17,500 bases of DNA from Actinidia chinensis (taxonomy: Eukaryota > Streptophyta > Magnoliopsida > Ericales > Actinidiaceae). The translations under genes and the position numbers were made by a program. Of this stretch, positions 16,547-17,500 are shown one piece after another (position 1 is the stretch's first letter; each line of letters begins with the position of its first letter). The notes beneath the pieces are model-generated. The model was not told the DNA's origin. It made no database searches and was given only the letters and a program-made list of their open reading frames with translations. The stretch spans positions 1-17,500 of the forward strand of contig VIGQ01001840.1 of the NCBI GenBank assembly GCA_009663005.1. The letters run 5' to 3'.

Positions 16547-16547
<1 letters not shown>
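16108..16547 (-). repeat. 5' LTR of the copia element, 440 bp
   Basis: On the minus strand it begins TGTTAAGTCCATCCCACCTG and ends TTTTAGTACACA. It contains a TATA box (TATAAAAAGG, about 16355-16363), about 190 bases into the LTR, and an inverted repeat AATCCATT/AATGGATT at 16200-16224. It should hold the promoter and polyadenylation signals. The matching 3' LTR is a shortened copy. Confidence 0.75.
16354..16364 (-). promoter_or_regulatory. TATA box in the copia 5' LTR
   Basis: CTATAAAAAGG on the minus strand is the best core promoter motif in the LTR and lies at the position expected for the U3 end. Confidence 0.6.

Positions 16548-16548
<1 letters not shown>

Positions 16549-16600
<52 letters not shown>
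16549..16600 (+). repeat. (TA)18(GA)8 compound microsatellite
   Basis: An uninterrupted TA tract (16549-16584) passes directly into a GA tract (16585-16600). It touches the outer end of the copia 5' LTR, so the element inserted at the edge of this AT-rich site. Confidence 0.95.
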
Positions 16601-16897
16601 ACCGTTCCGGAGTCCGATGGCGGATTCTTGGGGAATGATGTGGAAGACAAAGCCTTTGTAGCGGATTTCAACTTTAGAAATCAAGCTAATGAAACAGCCG
16701 ATGTAGGAATCTTTTTGCTTTCGAGTAAGGAATGTGAATGTTATGATCTCTCTCTCTCCTCTCTTCTCTCACTAAAGCGTGCGGAAGGCGCCTCATGTTA
16801 TATTGTCAATCAAAGGAGCTATGTCACAGCAATTCAAGCAGATGGTTTCCAAATGCCTAGTTATATAGGAGACTTAGGGTTGGAGATCACGCGCTAG
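16601..16897 (+). other. Unassigned open frame, possible exon
   Basis: One plus-strand frame is open from the GA tract to a TAG at 16895-16897, about 98 codons. It reads PESDGGFLGNDVEDKAFV and later NQRSYVTAIQADGFQMPSYI. There is no ATG near its start (the first usable codon is a TTG), so it is not a complete gene. A pyrimidine run at 16747-16768 interrupts it with a Leu/Ser-rich stretch. No family was recognised. It may be an exon remnant or a chance frame. Confidence 0.2.
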
Positions 16898-17113
16898 TTA
16901 TGTGCCCGTTGCAGGCTTGCAACTTTCCATTTGCATATTGGCCCACCTACTCTCGCGCTGGATGGGCTACTTCCATTTTGATAATTCGAATTGTTTGTAT
17001 AAAAAATGTATTAAACTCTCAAAAATCATATTCATCCTTTATTATGTGACAAGAAATATGAAAAATGTTGTGGGTATTGTTGTACGATCAACTTCATTAT
17101 TTGCATAATGATT
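16898..17113. other. Unassigned non-coding stretch
   Basis: A TGTGCCCGTTGCAGGC phrase at about 16900-16915 recalls the GTGCCCGTGC...GCACGGGC palindromes found at ends of some plant transposons, but it is degenerate. Nothing else was recognised. Confidence 0.3.
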
Positions 17114-17500
17114 TGTCACACCCTTAAATTAAACTAGTTGGATGAATGCTTGTGGGTTAGTGGATTACCATATATGAAGGAGGATATCAAAGATAGACAC
17201 ATGCGGTAGCGTATTAGTGGTTGACGGTGGCTCTTAGGAAATGCTGGTGATTGGACTGAGCTTCAAGACAATAAGAGTGAGAAAGGTTATCAGAGCTGTC
17301 TTGGACTGCTCTCTGATGGTCAAATTGGATGACCTAGCAAGTGAATATAGAGAGTACGTGTTTAAGTTGGAGTGGCTTAGATTGCGTACCTTTGAGTGAA
17401 TAAGGTCTGGCCTTGTATAGTAATTTGACATGTACCAGGACGCATCAACTACTGTGTCATTGAGTAGGTGGTTGCTCTAGCCATGCCCTTAAGCCCTAGT
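17114..17500 (+). mobile_element. Possible start of another LTR element, running off the window
   Basis: TGTCACACCCTTAAATT at 17114 resembles a common LTR start in plant Ty3/gypsy elements. About 170 bases downstream, GGTTATCAGAGC (17285-17296) resembles the tRNA-Met primer-binding site TGGTATCAGAGC with one extra base. If both are real, the LTR would be unusually short, about 170 bases. No CA end was found directly before the site. Weak evidence. Confidence 0.25.

Larger units (their letters stand above)
11951..16547 (-). mobile_element. Ty1/copia LTR retrotransposon, decayed and non-autonomous
   Basis: The parts occur in the correct order on the minus strand: 5' LTR (16108-16547), tRNA-Met-like primer-binding site, damaged gag with zinc knuckle, protease, pre-integrase remnant, polypurine tract and 3' LTR (11951-12053). 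Both LTRs begin TGTT(A/G)AGTCCA and end in ACA, and both share a TGATTGGTGATTC block near the 3' end. Flanks are TTATA (16548-16552) and TGATA (11946-11950) on the plus strand, a 4-of-5 match to a 5-bp target duplication. Integrase, reverse transcriptase and RNase H are missing: only about 500 bases separate the pre-integrase remnant from the polypurine tract. Between the primer-binding site and gag is about 2.6 kb of foreign DNA. Any further movement would depend on enzymes from a related element. Confidence 0.8.

Noticed and set aside
17234..17431. 65-residue minus-strand frame
   Set aside because: It has no recognised domain and overlaps a possible LTR and primer-binding site on the other strand.
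1..17500. CRISPR array, bacterial operons or phage genes
   Set aside because: There are no spaced identical repeats, no ribosome-binding-site-linked genes and no dense coding. Splice-like borders and plant transposons point to a eukaryotic nuclear genome.

Overview
The window looks like intergenic heterochromatin from a large, AT-rich nuclear plant genome, most likely a dicot. The signs are: long stretches with no open frame, exon-like pieces with GT/AG borders, and plant-type transposable elements (Ty1/copia and Ty3/gypsy LTR pieces, a hAT transposase remnant, several hairpin MITEs, a possible SINE). TA/GA microsatellites and pyrimidine/purine tracts are also present. I find no intact, confidently functional host gene. 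Many of the longest open frames start at TTG or GTG, lie in low-complexity DNA, or are antisense to a retrotransposon, so they are not called as genes.

Layout. 1-950: an unrecognised region with a 48-bp-spaced duplication, exon-like reading frames and one small ORF with a hydrophobic segment. About 1000-2207: DNA resembling a Ty3/gypsy LTR on the minus strand. 2208-3200: unassigned and AT-rich transposon-like DNA. 3383-3868: a possible two-exon small gene or transposon-gene remnant with a coiled-coil-like tail behind an in-frame stop. 3921-5065: a roughly 1.1-kb element with 11-bp terminal inverted repeats, pyrimidine-rich at one end and purine-rich at the other, carrying a nested hairpin element (4347-4553). 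5611-6200: a short duplication and a 350-bp GGT/GGA minisatellite. 6350-6870: a sequence like a plant gene leader followed by a G-quadruplex-prone block. 6984-7150: a MITE, followed directly by a hAT transposase C-terminal pseudogene (7161-7345), exon-like remnants and a second, very clear hairpin MITE (7725-7872). 8188-8396: a weaker MITE-like element. 9087-10110: a second element built like the 3921-5065 one, with a 220-bp tandem duplication. 10887-11411: an inverted-repeat element rich in GATC motifs that holds a possible SINE.

The best-supported feature is 11951-16547, a minus-strand Ty1/copia element. It has a 440-bp 5' LTR (16108-16547), a degenerate tRNA-Met primer-binding site, damaged gag, a CCHC zinc knuckle, a protease that has lost its catalytic motif, a pre-integrase remnant, a polypurine tract, a 103-bp 3' LTR and near-matching 5-bp target-site duplications. 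Integrase, reverse transcriptase and RNase H are absent. About 2.6 kb of unrelated non-coding DNA, including an 8.7-copy, 30-bp tandem repeat, lies between the primer-binding site and gag. The 5' LTR abuts a (TA)18(GA)8 microsatellite. The window ends with an unassigned open frame and a possible start of another LTR element (17114 onward).

The pieces do not form a pathway. They record repeated insertion, nesting, internal deletion and decay of mobile elements.
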